Source: Candidatus Latescibacterota bacterium (GTDB lineage Bacteria > Latescibacterota > UBA2968 > UBA8231). From it: DNA of 64,000 nucleotides. A program made the position numbers and the translations under genes. This document shows positions 22,217-30,737 of this stretch, one piece after another (position 1 is the stretch's first letter; every line of letters starts with the position of its first letter). Where the stretch lies: assembly GCA_022827835.1 (NCBI GenBank), contig JAJEIO010000012.1:62001-126000 (forward strand), given 5' to 3'. Under the pieces are notes generated by a model. The model worked only from the letters and a program-made list of their open reading frames with translations. It was not told the DNA's origin and searched no databases.

Positions 22217-22523
22217 AGTCACCTCCAAGGGGCTGGTGAAGCTGGACAAGCTGCTGGAACATCGCAGCCGGTTCGGAGCCTGTGTGTTGCTAGCCGGCGG
22301 GGACTCCATGACCTTCACCAGCCTGAAGCAGCTCCTCAAGGAGACGGACGGCAATCTGGGGGCGCACCTGCGCAAGCTAGAGGACGCCGAGTATCTCAGC
22401 GTGTCCAAGCGTTTCGAGAACCGCAAGCCGGTGACTTGGTACCGCCTAACCAAAAAGGGTGCCAAGGCCCTGCAGAACCACCTCGAAGCCTTGCAGACGG
22501 TGATTCGGGGGGCGAGGCCCTGA
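22191..22523 (+). CDS. winged-helix transcriptional regulator (MarR/PadR-like, small)
   Basis: The 110-residue protein has a winged-helix core: LKQLLKETDGNLGAHLRKLE (recognition region near residue 50), followed by SVSKRFENRKPVTWYRLTKKG (wing). This is the pattern of one-domain winged-helix DNA-binding proteins that regulate adjacent membrane genes. The ATG at 22191 is preferred because AGGAAG lies seven bases upstream; an ATG at 22176 is also in frame. The gene overlaps the membrane-protein gene and is two bases from the TonB receptor start, so it likely controls this operon. Confidence 0.85.
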   Translation: MRKSSQPAEVTSKGLVKLDKLLEHRSRFGACVLLAGGDSMTFTSLKQLLKETDGNLGAHLRKLEDAEYLSVSKRFENRKPVTWYRLTKKGAKALQNHLEALQTVIRGARP

Positions 22524-22524
22524 G

Positions 22525-24741
22525 ATGCAGGCACGAGTGATCGCTCTCCTTTTTAGCATCTGTTTTTCTTTGCCGACTTTGGCGCAGGGCCAGGCTTTCG
22601 TCCAGGGTCAGGTCGTCGATGAAACAGAACGACCGATGGCTTTTGTCAATGTCCAAATCATTGACACCACCGACGGCGCAGTAACAGGACGCGATGGCCG
22701 CTTTGCCTTTTCCACTCGGCACCTTGGACCACACGACCTGAATGCCTCCTTCATCGGCTTTGAACCCACCCGGCAGACCTTGCACTTGGCTGCGGGAGAT
22801 ACCACAACGGTGCGCTTGGTGCTGCGGCGTATCCTCATTGAACTTGGTGAAACCGTCGTCACTGTTAGCACCTATACCACCGGGGAAGATGAAACCGTTA
22901 CCTTGGCCCCCTTAGATGTGGTTACAACGCCTGGGGCTTCCGCCGATATTTTTCGCGCGTTCAAAACCTTTCCCGGCGTTGCCACCGTAGATAATGGTGC
23001 CGGTCTTTTTGTTCGGGGAGGCGATGTGAGTGAGACCGTCATCTTGCTCGATCAAGCTACGGTGGTGCATCCCTACAAATACGAATCGCCCACCGGTGGA
23101 GTATTCGGAACGATTCCTCCCTTTATGGTACAAGATACGGCCTTTTCTACCGGTGGATTCTCCGCCCGCTACGGCAATGCACTTTCTGCGGTGCTCGCGA
23201 TGGAAAGCTTGGACATGCCTCTGCAACGGAGCTATACGCTTGGTTTGGGCCTCGCTGCAGGCTCTGTGGGCCTCGACTTGCCCCTTGTTGAAGATAAACT
23301 CGGCCTGCGTTTTACGGGGAATCGCAGCTTCACCGATCTCCTGTTCCGCATCAATGGTCACCGCGACAAATTCGTTACTACTCCGCAGGGGCACGACGGC
23401 AACCTCAATCTGATCTACCAATATTCGCCTACCGGACGCCTTGAGTTCTTCAGCTTCGACGCGGGTGACAAGATCGGCGTACAGGTTGCAGAGCCTTCGT
23501 TTGACGGCCTCTATCGAAACAGCACTGATAGAGCCTTGCACAATCTCCAGTGGACGGATGTATGGGCCGATTGGTCCATACAGACCAGTGCCTCGCTCAA
23601 CCAGTACGAGACCCGGCGGCAATTGGGCAACCTAGACTTGGCTCCCCGCGACTGGACCGGCAAAATTCGCACGGACTGGGAACGCGTCCTCGGTGTCTTC
23701 GGGATCTTGCGCCTCGGTGCTGAAATGGAGCACGCTGACAACCGACTCGTGGGGCGCATCCCTAAGGGCGATATCCTTGACCCCGAGGCAGAGATTTTTG
23801 AACTCGACAACTCCTACGGTGCTCGGCGCACAGGTGCCTATGTTGAGGTTGATTTCAAACCCGTGCGCCGCATTGTCGCCAATGTCGGGATGCGCGCTGA
23901 CCACCACAATTTAGCCAGCGATTTTGTCATCGATCCACGCCTGTCTGCGCGATACCAGTTCTCAGAAGACACAAATGCCCGACTCGCCTGGGGCATCTAT
24001 CACCAATTCCCCGCCCCATTTGAATACAACCCCACCAGCGGCAACCCCAATCTGAGCCCCCAACGCGCCCAACACTGGATAGGCGGCCTGCACCACGAAC
24101 GCGGGCAACTCCTAGTACGGCTAGAGGCTTACTACAAACCCTACCGCAATCTCGTGCTGGATGACGCCGCCCTGAATCTTGCAAATGCAGGTAGCGGACG
24201 GGCCTCTGGAGTTGACTTCTTTTGCAAGTACGGTGCTTTTCTCAATACGCGTTTGAGCGGGTGGATGGCCTATAGTCTGCTGAGGTCGCGCCGATTGCAG
24301 GTGCGCCATCTAGAGTTTGAGATACTCCGCGAAGAAGCCCCTTCACCGTTTGATATCACGCACAATCTGACCTTGGTCACAAAAATGCAGATCGTCCGCA
24401 CTCTTAGCGGCGGCCTGACTCTGAGATACGCCACTGGCCGCCCCATCACGCCAATCGTCGGTGCCGTTCCCGTAATAGACAAAAGCTACTACTTACCCGT
24501 GGAAGGACCCGTCGGCTCAGAACGGCTACCGTCCTTTCAACAGATAGATGGGCAGTTGAGCTATGTGCATTTCTTTGGCTCCGGCCACCAAGCGGTCTTC
24601 TACTTGGCAGTCAACAACCTGCTCAGCCGCGCGAATGTGCTCGACTATGATTACAGCATCGACTATACCCAGCGCCAGCCGCGCACCACGCTCTTTCGCC
24701 GATCCATTTACTTTGGCACCAGTGTCTCCTTGAACTATTAA
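22525..24741 (+). CDS. TonB-dependent outer-membrane receptor with N-terminal carboxypeptidase-like domain
   Basis: The 738-residue protein starts with a signal peptide (to about residue 22, LAQGQA). A CarboxypepD-regulatory-like domain follows (GQVVDETERPMAFVNVQI ... FIGFEPTRQTLHL, about 26-105). Next is a plug with FVRGGDVSETVILLDQATV near residue 160, then a long beta-barrel ending SIYFGTSVSLNY with the usual C-terminal aromatic. At 738 residues it is shorter than SusC. Family members import siderophores, metals, cobalamin or glycans using TonB energy. It is co-transcribed with the upstream regulator and the downstream TPR protein and adjoins the RiPP island; the substrate is not known. 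Confidence 0.92.
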   Translation: MQARVIALLFSICFSLPTLAQGQAFVQGQVVDETERPMAFVNVQIIDTTDGAVTGRDGRFAFSTRHLGPHDLNASFIGFEPTRQTLHLAAGDTTTVRLVLRRILIELGETVVTVSTYTTGEDETVTLAPLDVVTTPGASADIFRAFKTFPGVATVDNGAGLFVRGGDVSETVILLDQATVVHPYKYESPTGGVFGTIPPFMVQDTAFSTGGFSARYGNALSAVLAMESLDMPLQRSYTLGLGLAAGSVGLDLPLVEDKLGLRFTGNRSFTDLLFRINGHRDKFVTTPQGHDGNLNLIYQYSPTGRLEFFSFDAGDKIGVQVAEPSFDGLYRNSTDRALHNLQWTDVWADWSIQTSASLNQYETRRQLGNLDLAPRDWTGKIRTDWERVLGVFGILRLGAEMEHADNRLVGRIPKGDILDPEAEIFELDNSYGARRTGAYVEVDFKPVRRIVANVGMRADHHNLASDFVIDPRLSARYQFSEDTNARLAWGIYHQFPAPFEYNPTSGNPNLSPQRAQHWIGGLHHERGQLLVRLEAYYKPYRNLVLDDAALNLANAGSGRASGVDFFCKYGAFLNTRLSGWMAYSLLRSRRLQVRHLEFEILREEAPSPFDITHNLTLVTKMQIVRTLSGGLTLRYATGRPITPIVGAVPVIDKSYYLPVEGPVGSERLPSFQQIDGQLSYVHFFGSGHQAVFYLAVNNLLSRANVLDYDYSIDYTQRQPRTTLFRRSIYFGTSVSLNY

Positions 24742-24769
24742 CCTTCACCTTCACTAGAAGAGGCTATTT

Positions 24770-25543
24770 ATGCTACACTTTCTGCTCTTACTCGTTTGCA
24801 TTGTTTCAGTCGCCTATCCCACTCTCGCCCAATCCGGTAACAGTCTTATCGTCAGTGGAAGACAGATGCTGCAAGCCGGTGAAAGTGCGAATGACCTCGA
24901 CTCTATGTATGCAGCCAGAGCGACGTTCGAGCGCGCCCTAGCCGACACGGGTCTGGTGGCGTGGGGTCACTACTACATCGCTTTGGCCGATTACCGCATT
25001 GCTGGCCTATTAGAGGGAGAAAGCAAAGACCCTTCTGAACACCTCAATGCCGCTGTCGAGCACTTGAAAAAGGCTACCGAGATTGATCCACAAGCAGCCG
25101 AAGCCTATGCTCTGCTGTCGAGCGTGTACGGTTGGCAAATCGGCCTTAGTCCTATGAAAACCATGCTTTTGGGCCCCAGAGTAGGACAGGCCAGCCGAAA
25201 AGCTCAGCAACTCGCCCCCGACAATCCGCGCGTGGTACTGAGCGCGGCCATCAGCGATTTTAATACCCCCGAAATGTTTGGTGGAAGCAAAGAAAAGGGC
25301 CTGCAAGGGTTCCAGCGAGCCGCCGAGCTCTTTGCCCAAGAAGAGCCGACCGATCCCATCCATCCAGTATGGGGGCACAGGGAAGCCTACGCTTGGCTCG
25401 GCATCGCTTACCAGAATCAGGGTGAGCTGGAGTCGGCGCGAGCGGCCTTTGAAAAGGCGCTTGAAATCGATCCAGATTTTGGTTGGGTCAGGGACTGGCT
25501 GCTGCCCGAGTTGGAAAAAGCCAATTCATCGGATGCGCCGTGA
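24770..25543 (+). CDS. secreted TPR protein, paralogue of the RiPP ABC ATPase tail
   Basis: The 257-residue protein has a clear signal peptide (MLHFLLLLVCIVSVAYPTLA) and so acts in the periplasm or outer membrane. The rest is helical with TPR-like repeats, the last reading GELESARAAFEKALEIDPD. Landmarks NPRVVL (about 146), MFGGSKEKG (169) and the terminal GWVRDWLLPELEK are shared in the same order and spacing with residues 330-562 of the ABC ATPase at 19706. It follows the TonB receptor by 28 bases, so it may be a partner of the receptor. The same fold in a cytosolic ATPase and a periplasmic protein suggests recognition of a common ligand, which is inference. Confidence 0.85.
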   Translation: MLHFLLLLVCIVSVAYPTLAQSGNSLIVSGRQMLQAGESANDLDSMYAARATFERALADTGLVAWGHYYIALADYRIAGLLEGESKDPSEHLNAAVEHLKKATEIDPQAAEAYALLSSVYGWQIGLSPMKTMLLGPRVGQASRKAQQLAPDNPRVVLSAAISDFNTPEMFGGSKEKGLQGFQRAAELFAQEEPTDPIHPVWGHREAYAWLGIAYQNQGELESARAAFEKALEIDPDFGWVRDWLLPELEKANSSDAP

Positions 25544-25584
25544 GCAAACGACCGCCAGCTAGCTGGGCTGAGTTGCGAGGAGCA

Positions 25585-26784
25585 CTAACTGGTTTTGGAG
25601 GAGGATCTGCCGCCTCGGGGTCGTCTCCGGCCACGCCCGCGTCCTCGGCCGTTGCGTTTGGCGCGGATGTCGTCCAAGTCGGGTGCCGTGCCCTCCCAAT
25701 GCGCGTGGATGCGGTTGTTGTTGAGCAGGCGCTTGAGGTCGCGGAGGTCGCGGTCGCCGACCAAGGTCAGGGCCATGCCGGCCCGGCCCATGCGCCCGGC
25801 CCGGCCCGTGCGGTGGGTATAGATTTCGGCGTTAAAGGGAAAGTCGTAGTTGATGACGTGGGTGACGTGCGAAAAATCCAAGCCGCGCCCGGCCACGTCC
25901 GTGGCGACCATAAAGCGGATCTTCTGCTGGCGGAAGCGGCGGAAGATGGAGGTGCGCCGCTCTTGGTCTAGCCCGCCGTGGATGATATCGACCGAGCGGA
26001 CGCGTCTTTGTAGGTCGCGGAACAAGTCGGATGCTTTGTCGCGCGAGTTGCAGAAGATGATGCCCTGTTGGATTTCTTGGTCCTCAATGTAATCGACGAG
26101 TGCGTCACTGCGACGGCGGGAGACGTGGAGGAAGTGATGGGCGAGCGATTGGGGTGCTCGCTGGTCGCGGTTGAGATGGATGCGCTCGGGCGATTTGAGG
26201 TATTGTTGGGTCAGCCGCTCGATCTCCGGCGGCATGGTCGCAGAAAAAAGCAGGGTTTGGTGTTCCTGCATGATGCAGGACAAGATAAAGTCCACGTCTT
26301 CGATAAATCCCATCTTGAGCATCTCATCGGCCTCGTCGAGGACCACGGTTTTGACGTGGGTAAGGTCGAGGCTGTGATTCCATATAAAGTCGATGAGGCG
26401 ACCGGGCGTGGCCACGAGCACGTGAACGCCGTGGTTGATCTTGGCCTTTTGGATGTCCATGTCAAAGCCGCCGTAGATGGCAAACGGCGCCACGCCTGAG
26501 TGCTTGGCGATTTCGTCCACCTCTTGGACGTATTGGAGCGCCAATTCGCGGGTGGGGACCAAGATGAGGGTTTGGATGGCGTTGAGCGAATCGTCAGTGG
26601 CTTGGATTAGAGGGATGGCACAAGCGCCGGTCTTGCCAGAGCCGGTTTCGGCTAGGCCCATGACGTCTTTGCCGGCGATAATGTGAGGGATGGTTTGTTC
26701 TTGGATGGGCGTCATTTCTTCGTAGCCCATCTCGTCGAGTGCTCTGAGGATATGGGGTGCTAGATCAAGCTCGGTAAACTGCAT
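25585..26784 (-). CDS. DEAD-box ATP-dependent RNA helicase
   Basis: The 399-residue protein has all helicase motifs in order: Q motif PIQEQ, motif I AETGSGKT, PTRELA, TPGRL, DEAD, SAT, IIFC, VATDVAGRGLDF and HRTGRAGRMG. A short basic Arg/Gly-rich tail (GRGRGRGRRRPRGG) follows and should bind RNA. It is of the RhlE/CsdA general type and probably remodels ribosomal RNA or mRNA. It is a single gene transcribed away from gltX; the C-terminus faces the TPR gene, with 41 bases between stops. Confidence 0.95.
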   Translation of the reverse strand: MQFTELDLAPHILRALDEMGYEEMTPIQEQTIPHIIAGKDVMGLAETGSGKTGACAIPLIQATDDSLNAIQTLILVPTRELALQYVQEVDEIAKHSGVAPFAIYGGFDMDIQKAKINHGVHVLVATPGRLIDFIWNHSLDLTHVKTVVLDEADEMLKMGFIEDVDFILSCIMQEHQTLLFSATMPPEIERLTQQYLKSPERIHLNRDQRAPQSLAHHFLHVSRRRSDALVDYIEDQEIQQGIIFCNSRDKASDLFRDLQRRVRSVDIIHGGLDQERRTSIFRRFRQQKIRFMVATDVAGRGLDFSHVTHVINYDFPFNAEIYTHRTGRAGRMGRAGMALTLVGDRDLRDLKRLLNNNRIHAHWEGTAPDLDDIRAKRNGRGRGRGRRRPRGGRSSSKTS

Positions 26785-26958
26785 AAATCCTATCTATTGG
26801 GTTGAAAGCGAGGGAAATGCGTGCGGCGGGACGCCAGCGAATGCGCGTTAATCATTATAAGCTATAAACTTAGGAAAAAAAGCTAAATGTGCAATAGGCC
26901 GCGTTGCGCGGAAGCGGCTGGGGCTTAATTTGTAACTCAAAAGACAAGGAGATAAAAA
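26785..26958. other. divergent promoter region between helicase and gltX
   Basis: This gap is AT-rich in its middle, with a TATAAT on the minus strand at 26854-26859 and an ACAAGGAG-type ribosome binding site for gltX near 26942. No convincing -35 boxes are seen. Confidence 0.35.
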
Positions 26959-28434
26959 ATGACAGACGTGCGGGTGCGCATTGCCCCTTCGCCGACCGGC
27001 CCCATGCACGTAGGGAACGCGTATCAAGCGCTGTTCGACTGGGTGTGGGCGCGGCAAAACAAAGGGCAGTTTGTGCTGCGCATTGAGGATACCGACCAAG
27101 CGCGGTCGCACAAGAAGTACGAAGATGAGCTCATGCAGTCGCTGCGGTGGCTGGGGCTGGCGTGGGATGAAGGCCCTGATGTGGGTGGTCCCTACGGCCC
27201 GTATCGGCAGAGCGAACGCTTGTCCATCTACGCGGAGTACGCCGCGAAGTTGGTCGCTAGCGGGCACGCCTATCCCTGCTTTTGCACCAGCGAGCGACTG
27301 GCCGCACTGCGGAAGGAGCAGCAGGAGCGCAAGGAGCATGTTGGCTACGATGGACATTGCCGGGAGCTGGCTGCCGAAGAGGTCAAAGCTAAGATACAGG
27401 CGGGATGTGCGCACGTGATTCGGCTGAAGATGCCGAAGGAGGGAGCATGTGAAGTCAAGGACATGCTCCGGGGGGCGATTTCCCTAGAGTGGGGGAAGAT
27501 GGACGATCAAGTGCTGATGAAATCCGACGGCTTTCCGACCTACCACTTGGCCGTGGTAGTAGATGATCACTTGATGCGGATCAGCCACGTGATTCGGGGA
27601 GAGGAGTGGATCACCTCCACGCCCAAGCACCTCATGCTGTACGAGGCTTTTGGCTGGACGCCGCCGACGTATATGCACCTGCCGTTGCTGCTCAATCCCG
27701 ACGGCTCCAAAATGTCGAAGCGGCGGAACCCGACCTCGGTGGAGTACTATCGCCGCGCTGGCTATGTGCCGCCTGCCCTGCTCAACTACTTGGCGCTGAT
27801 GGCTCATCCGCCGATCGAGGACGAAAAGTTCACCGTGGAGCAGTTAGCCGAGCATTTCGATCCGGCGAAGATCAATTTGGGTGGCTCCATTTTTGACATA
27901 GACAAGCTGGGCTGGCTCAACGGACGCTATCTGCGCGAAGAGCGGACGCCGGAGGCCCTGTTGGCGGAGCTAAAGGGGTGGCTACTCAACGACGAATACG
28001 TCGGGCAGATGCTGCCGTTTATGCAGCAGCGGCTAGAGACGCTGGGGGATTTTGTGCCGCGCGTGGCGTTTTTCTTCGCCCGACAGGTGGAGTCAAAGGC
28101 CGAGGATTTGGTGCCGAAAAAGCGGGAGGCCGCCGAGGTGGTGCGGATGCTGCAAACAGCCGTGTGGGCCTTGGACGAGGTGGTGGAGTGGGACAAAGAC
28201 GGCGTGGCCGAGGCCGTGCGCCGGGTGGCCGGGCATTGGGAGTGGCCGGTCCGCGACGTGACTGTACCGCTTATTGTCGCGCTGACTGGCGAGCGGGTGG
28301 GGCCGCCGCTGTTTGAATCCGCCGCGCTCTTGGGGCCGGAATTGACTAGGATGCGGCTATTGGACGCCATGAAGGCGCTGGGTGGGCTGTCGAAGAAACA
28401 GGCGAGCCGGTTGGAGAAGGATTGGAGGCGGTGA
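26959..28434 (+). CDS. gltX: glutamyl-tRNA synthetase
   Basis: The 491-residue class I aminoacyl-tRNA synthetase has the HIGH-like motif PSPTGPMHVGNA at 9-20, the following LRIEDTDQAR, and KMSKR near residue 251. The Cys-rich zinc insert of bacterial GluRS appears as YPCFCTSERL with a later GYDGHC. The C-terminal anticodon-binding helical domain ends with ALGGLSKKQASRLEKDWRR. It charges tRNA-Glu (and possibly tRNA-Gln for later amidation). The start follows AAGGAG by eight bases. After its stop there is no terminator, only the dispersed repeat. Confidence 0.96.
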   Translation: MTDVRVRIAPSPTGPMHVGNAYQALFDWVWARQNKGQFVLRIEDTDQARSHKKYEDELMQSLRWLGLAWDEGPDVGGPYGPYRQSERLSIYAEYAAKLVASGHAYPCFCTSERLAALRKEQQERKEHVGYDGHCRELAAEEVKAKIQAGCAHVIRLKMPKEGACEVKDMLRGAISLEWGKMDDQVLMKSDGFPTYHLAVVVDDHLMRISHVIRGEEWITSTPKHLMLYEAFGWTPPTYMHLPLLLNPDGSKMSKRRNPTSVEYYRRAGYVPPALLNYLALMAHPPIEDEKFTVEQLAEHFDPAKINLGGSIFDIDKLGWLNGRYLREERTPEALLAELKGWLLNDEYVGQMLPFMQQRLETLGDFVPRVAFFFARQVESKAEDLVPKKREAAEVVRMLQTAVWALDEVVEWDKDGVAEAVRRVAGHWEWPVRDVTVPLIVALTGERVGPPLFESAALLGPELTRMRLLDAMKALGGLSKKQASRLEKDWRR

Positions 28435-28465
28435 AATTCCTCGGCGGCCCAGATGTAGCTAGGTG

Positions 28466-28560
28466 ATCCGCAGATGGACGCAGATAGACGCAGAAGGGTA
28501 GAACAAGACGATCCGCAGCTCGAAATGTTCGAGTCGTTCAGGGTTGCTATATGACGTAGG
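28466..28560. repeat. dispersed intergenic repeat, copy B
   Basis: It contains the core ATCCGCAGATGGACGCAG (28466-28483) with an internal partial tandem (GATAGACGCAGA). The segment GTAGAACAAGACGATCC resembles GTAGAAACAAGACGATCC of copy C, and the AGGGTTGCTATATGA piece resembles one in copy A. It lies between the convergent gltX and the CRTAC1-like gene. Confidence 0.75.
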
Positions 28561-28570
28561 ATAGCTATAG

Positions 28571-30736
28571 CTAGCGGCGGTCGAGCCGGGTCGGTGTCCG
28601 GTCGCCTTCGCGGATGTGGTAGTACTGATCCATTTCGAGACCGGTAAACAGTTGCCGCGCGCCCGTGGCCGGCCAAGTAACTTCGACGGCTTCGATGGCC
28701 GTGGCTTGTCCCAGACCGATCTCCTGTTGCAGACTTGAGCCGCCAAAGCTAGCTCCCGTGCCGACGGTGGCGTAGATGTTCCTCGTTCCCTCCGTAGTCG
28801 CGACCTCTATCCTGATGCGCGCTCCCAAGGCGGCGCGATTGGATTGTACCCCTTCCAACAGGAGCGCGATCCAGTGGTTGCCGTGTCCGGGGTTTTCAAA
28901 GAGGACATTCTGGAACACGTCTCCGGTATAGGCCCCGCCCATAACCGCATAGATGTCTTGGTCGCCGTCGTTGTCGAAGTCGCCAAAGGCCACGCCGTGC
29001 CCTTTTTGCAGATGGCCGAAGCCGCCGGAGGTGGTAACGTCCTCGAAGAAGCGCCCGCCGTCATTGCGGAACATGCGGTTGGGCATGACCGAGCGAAGCG
29101 AAGGCGACCCCGTGCCAGCGTAAAAATCCAGCCAGCCGTCGTTGTCGAGGTCGCCGAAATCGCAACCCATTGTGTAGAGCACCTTGTCAACGTCCACTTC
29201 CGCGCTGCGCTCGGCAAAAGTTCCGTCGCCGTTGTTGCGGTATAGGCGAGGACGCTCGGCCGCAGTCTCTAATCCCAGATAGTCGGCGGCCACATCGCCG
29301 GCGCTGGCTTCGTAATGGTACCCTGAGACGAAAATATCCAGCCAGCCATCGTTGTCGTAGTCCCAAAACCAAGCCGGGAAGCTGCCTAGCGGTTCAGTAA
29401 CGCCTGCTTCCTTGCTCTTGTCGGTGAAGGTCCACCCGCCGAACTCGTTGGCACCATCGTTGGCGAAGAGGAAATTGGTGCCAGTGAGCCGCGAGACGTA
29501 CAGGTCAATTAGGCCATCGTTGTCGTAATCGCCCCAGGCGGCCCCCTTTACATAGCCGACGACGGCGACCCCGGTTGCTTGGGCCACCTCGGCAAACTGC
29601 AAATCCTCTGCCCGCCCGTTGCTGTGGAAGAGTTCGCATCGATGGATTCGACCGCCATACGACTCGTTGCCAACGAAAAGGTCTAGCCAGCCGTCGTTGT
29701 CGTAGTCACCCCAGGCGGCTGTCTGCGTCGGGTGGAAGGTGAGCAGGCCGACCTGCTCGGTGACGTCGGCAAAGGTCCCGTTGCCGTTATTGTGCAATAG
29801 CGAGTTGGGATGCAGGCCGTCGTCTTCCCACCAGCCCCCGCGCAAAACCAATACGTCCGCATAGCCGTTGTTGTCGTAGTCGGCGTGGACAATTTGTAAC
29901 CCGCCGACGATCCCGGTCAGACCGGCCGCTGTGGTCCGTTCCTCAAAGGTCCTATTGCCGAGATTGGCAAAATAGCGGAGTTGGTCGTCTAACCCCCAAG
30001 ACGAGGCCATGATATCCAGATGGCCATCGCCGTCGAAGTCGTCCATGATGCTGCCGCCGGCCATGGAGACCAAATCCAGGCCCAGCGCCGGTGCCACATC
30101 GGCGAAGCGCTTGATATCGTAGTCGGAGACAAAAACCTCGGGCGGGACGAGCCATTGCGCTGGCACTTGTTCGGGATACATGCCCAAGGTCATATAGGCG
30201 ATGTTCAAAAGCCAGCGGACGGTCAGGTCGTCTGGGTGATCTGCCAAATACGCGGTGAATTCTGCCAGTGCTGCCCGCGACCCTCGCTCAATGGTGTGGA
30301 CTCCGTCGCTGCCAATCGGCAAAAGACACGAGGCTGTTGCGTGCCGCGCGAGACAGTTTTCCTGCTCCCCGAGGCGCATATAGGACAGTCCCAATAGGAC
30401 GCGCACGTCTGGGGTCAATTTGAGATCGACTGATTGGAATTGCGGCTGGAGCTTTTCGAACTCGTCAATGGCGACTTGGCTTTGGCCGGCGCGCAACAGC
30501 TCCCGTGCCAGATAGGCACTGGCGCGCAGGCGGCTGGCGGTATCGGGCGGCTGTGGCAAGGTCTTGAGGTGTTCTACTCGCGCCGCGTTGATATAGGTGT
30601 TAATGGCGGGGTTCAAATTCTGCGCGATCTCCGCCAAGCGAGCGGCCATGCGCTTTGTGCTAGGGGCTTGGTAGGGCACTGGCGGCTCTGGGGCGCAAGA
30701 CAGTGCGACGAGAGCCACGCCCAGTATGGATCTCAT
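28571..30736 (-). CDS. FG-GAP/VCBS repeat and ASPIC/UnbV (CRTAC1-like) secreted protein
   Basis: The ATG at 30736 is one base after the stop of the upstream TPR gene and starts the signal MRSILGVALVALSC, which may be a lipoprotein signal although the lipobox is weak. The 721-residue product has an N-terminal helical (TPR-like) part, about 1-190. At least seven beta-propeller repeats follow, each with a Ca-binding DxDxDG-type loop (DYDNDGWLDLFV, DYDNDGLIDLYV, DLDNDGWLDFYA and others). A C-terminal ASPIC/UnbV domain (GNHWIALLLEGVQSNRAALGARI) closes it. Such proteins are extracellular or periplasmic and Ca-dependent; the binding partner is unknown. It is the last gene of the minus-strand envelope operon. 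Confidence 0.92.
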   Translation of the reverse strand: MRSILGVALVALSCAPEPPVPYQAPSTKRMAARLAEIAQNLNPAINTYINAARVEHLKTLPQPPDTASRLRASAYLARELLRAGQSQVAIDEFEKLQPQFQSVDLKLTPDVRVLLGLSYMRLGEQENCLARHATASCLLPIGSDGVHTIERGSRAALAEFTAYLADHPDDLTVRWLLNIAYMTLGMYPEQVPAQWLVPPEVFVSDYDIKRFADVAPALGLDLVSMAGGSIMDDFDGDGHLDIMASSWGLDDQLRYFANLGNRTFEERTTAAGLTGIVGGLQIVHADYDNNGYADVLVLRGGWWEDDGLHPNSLLHNNGNGTFADVTEQVGLLTFHPTQTAAWGDYDNDGWLDLFVGNESYGGRIHRCELFHSNGRAEDLQFAEVAQATGVAVVGYVKGAAWGDYDNDGLIDLYVSRLTGTNFLFANDGANEFGGWTFTDKSKEAGVTEPLGSFPAWFWDYDNDGWLDIFVSGYHYEASAGDVAADYLGLETAAERPRLYRNNGDGTFAERSAEVDVDKVLYTMGCDFGDLDNDGWLDFYAGTGSPSLRSVMPNRMFRNDGGRFFEDVTTSGGFGHLQKGHGVAFGDFDNDGDQDIYAVMGGAYTGDVFQNVLFENPGHGNHWIALLLEGVQSNRAALGARIRIEVATTEGTRNIYATVGTGASFGGSSLQQEIGLGQATAIEAVEVTWPATGARQLFTGLEMDQYYHIREGDRTPTRLDRR

Positions 30737-30737
30737 G

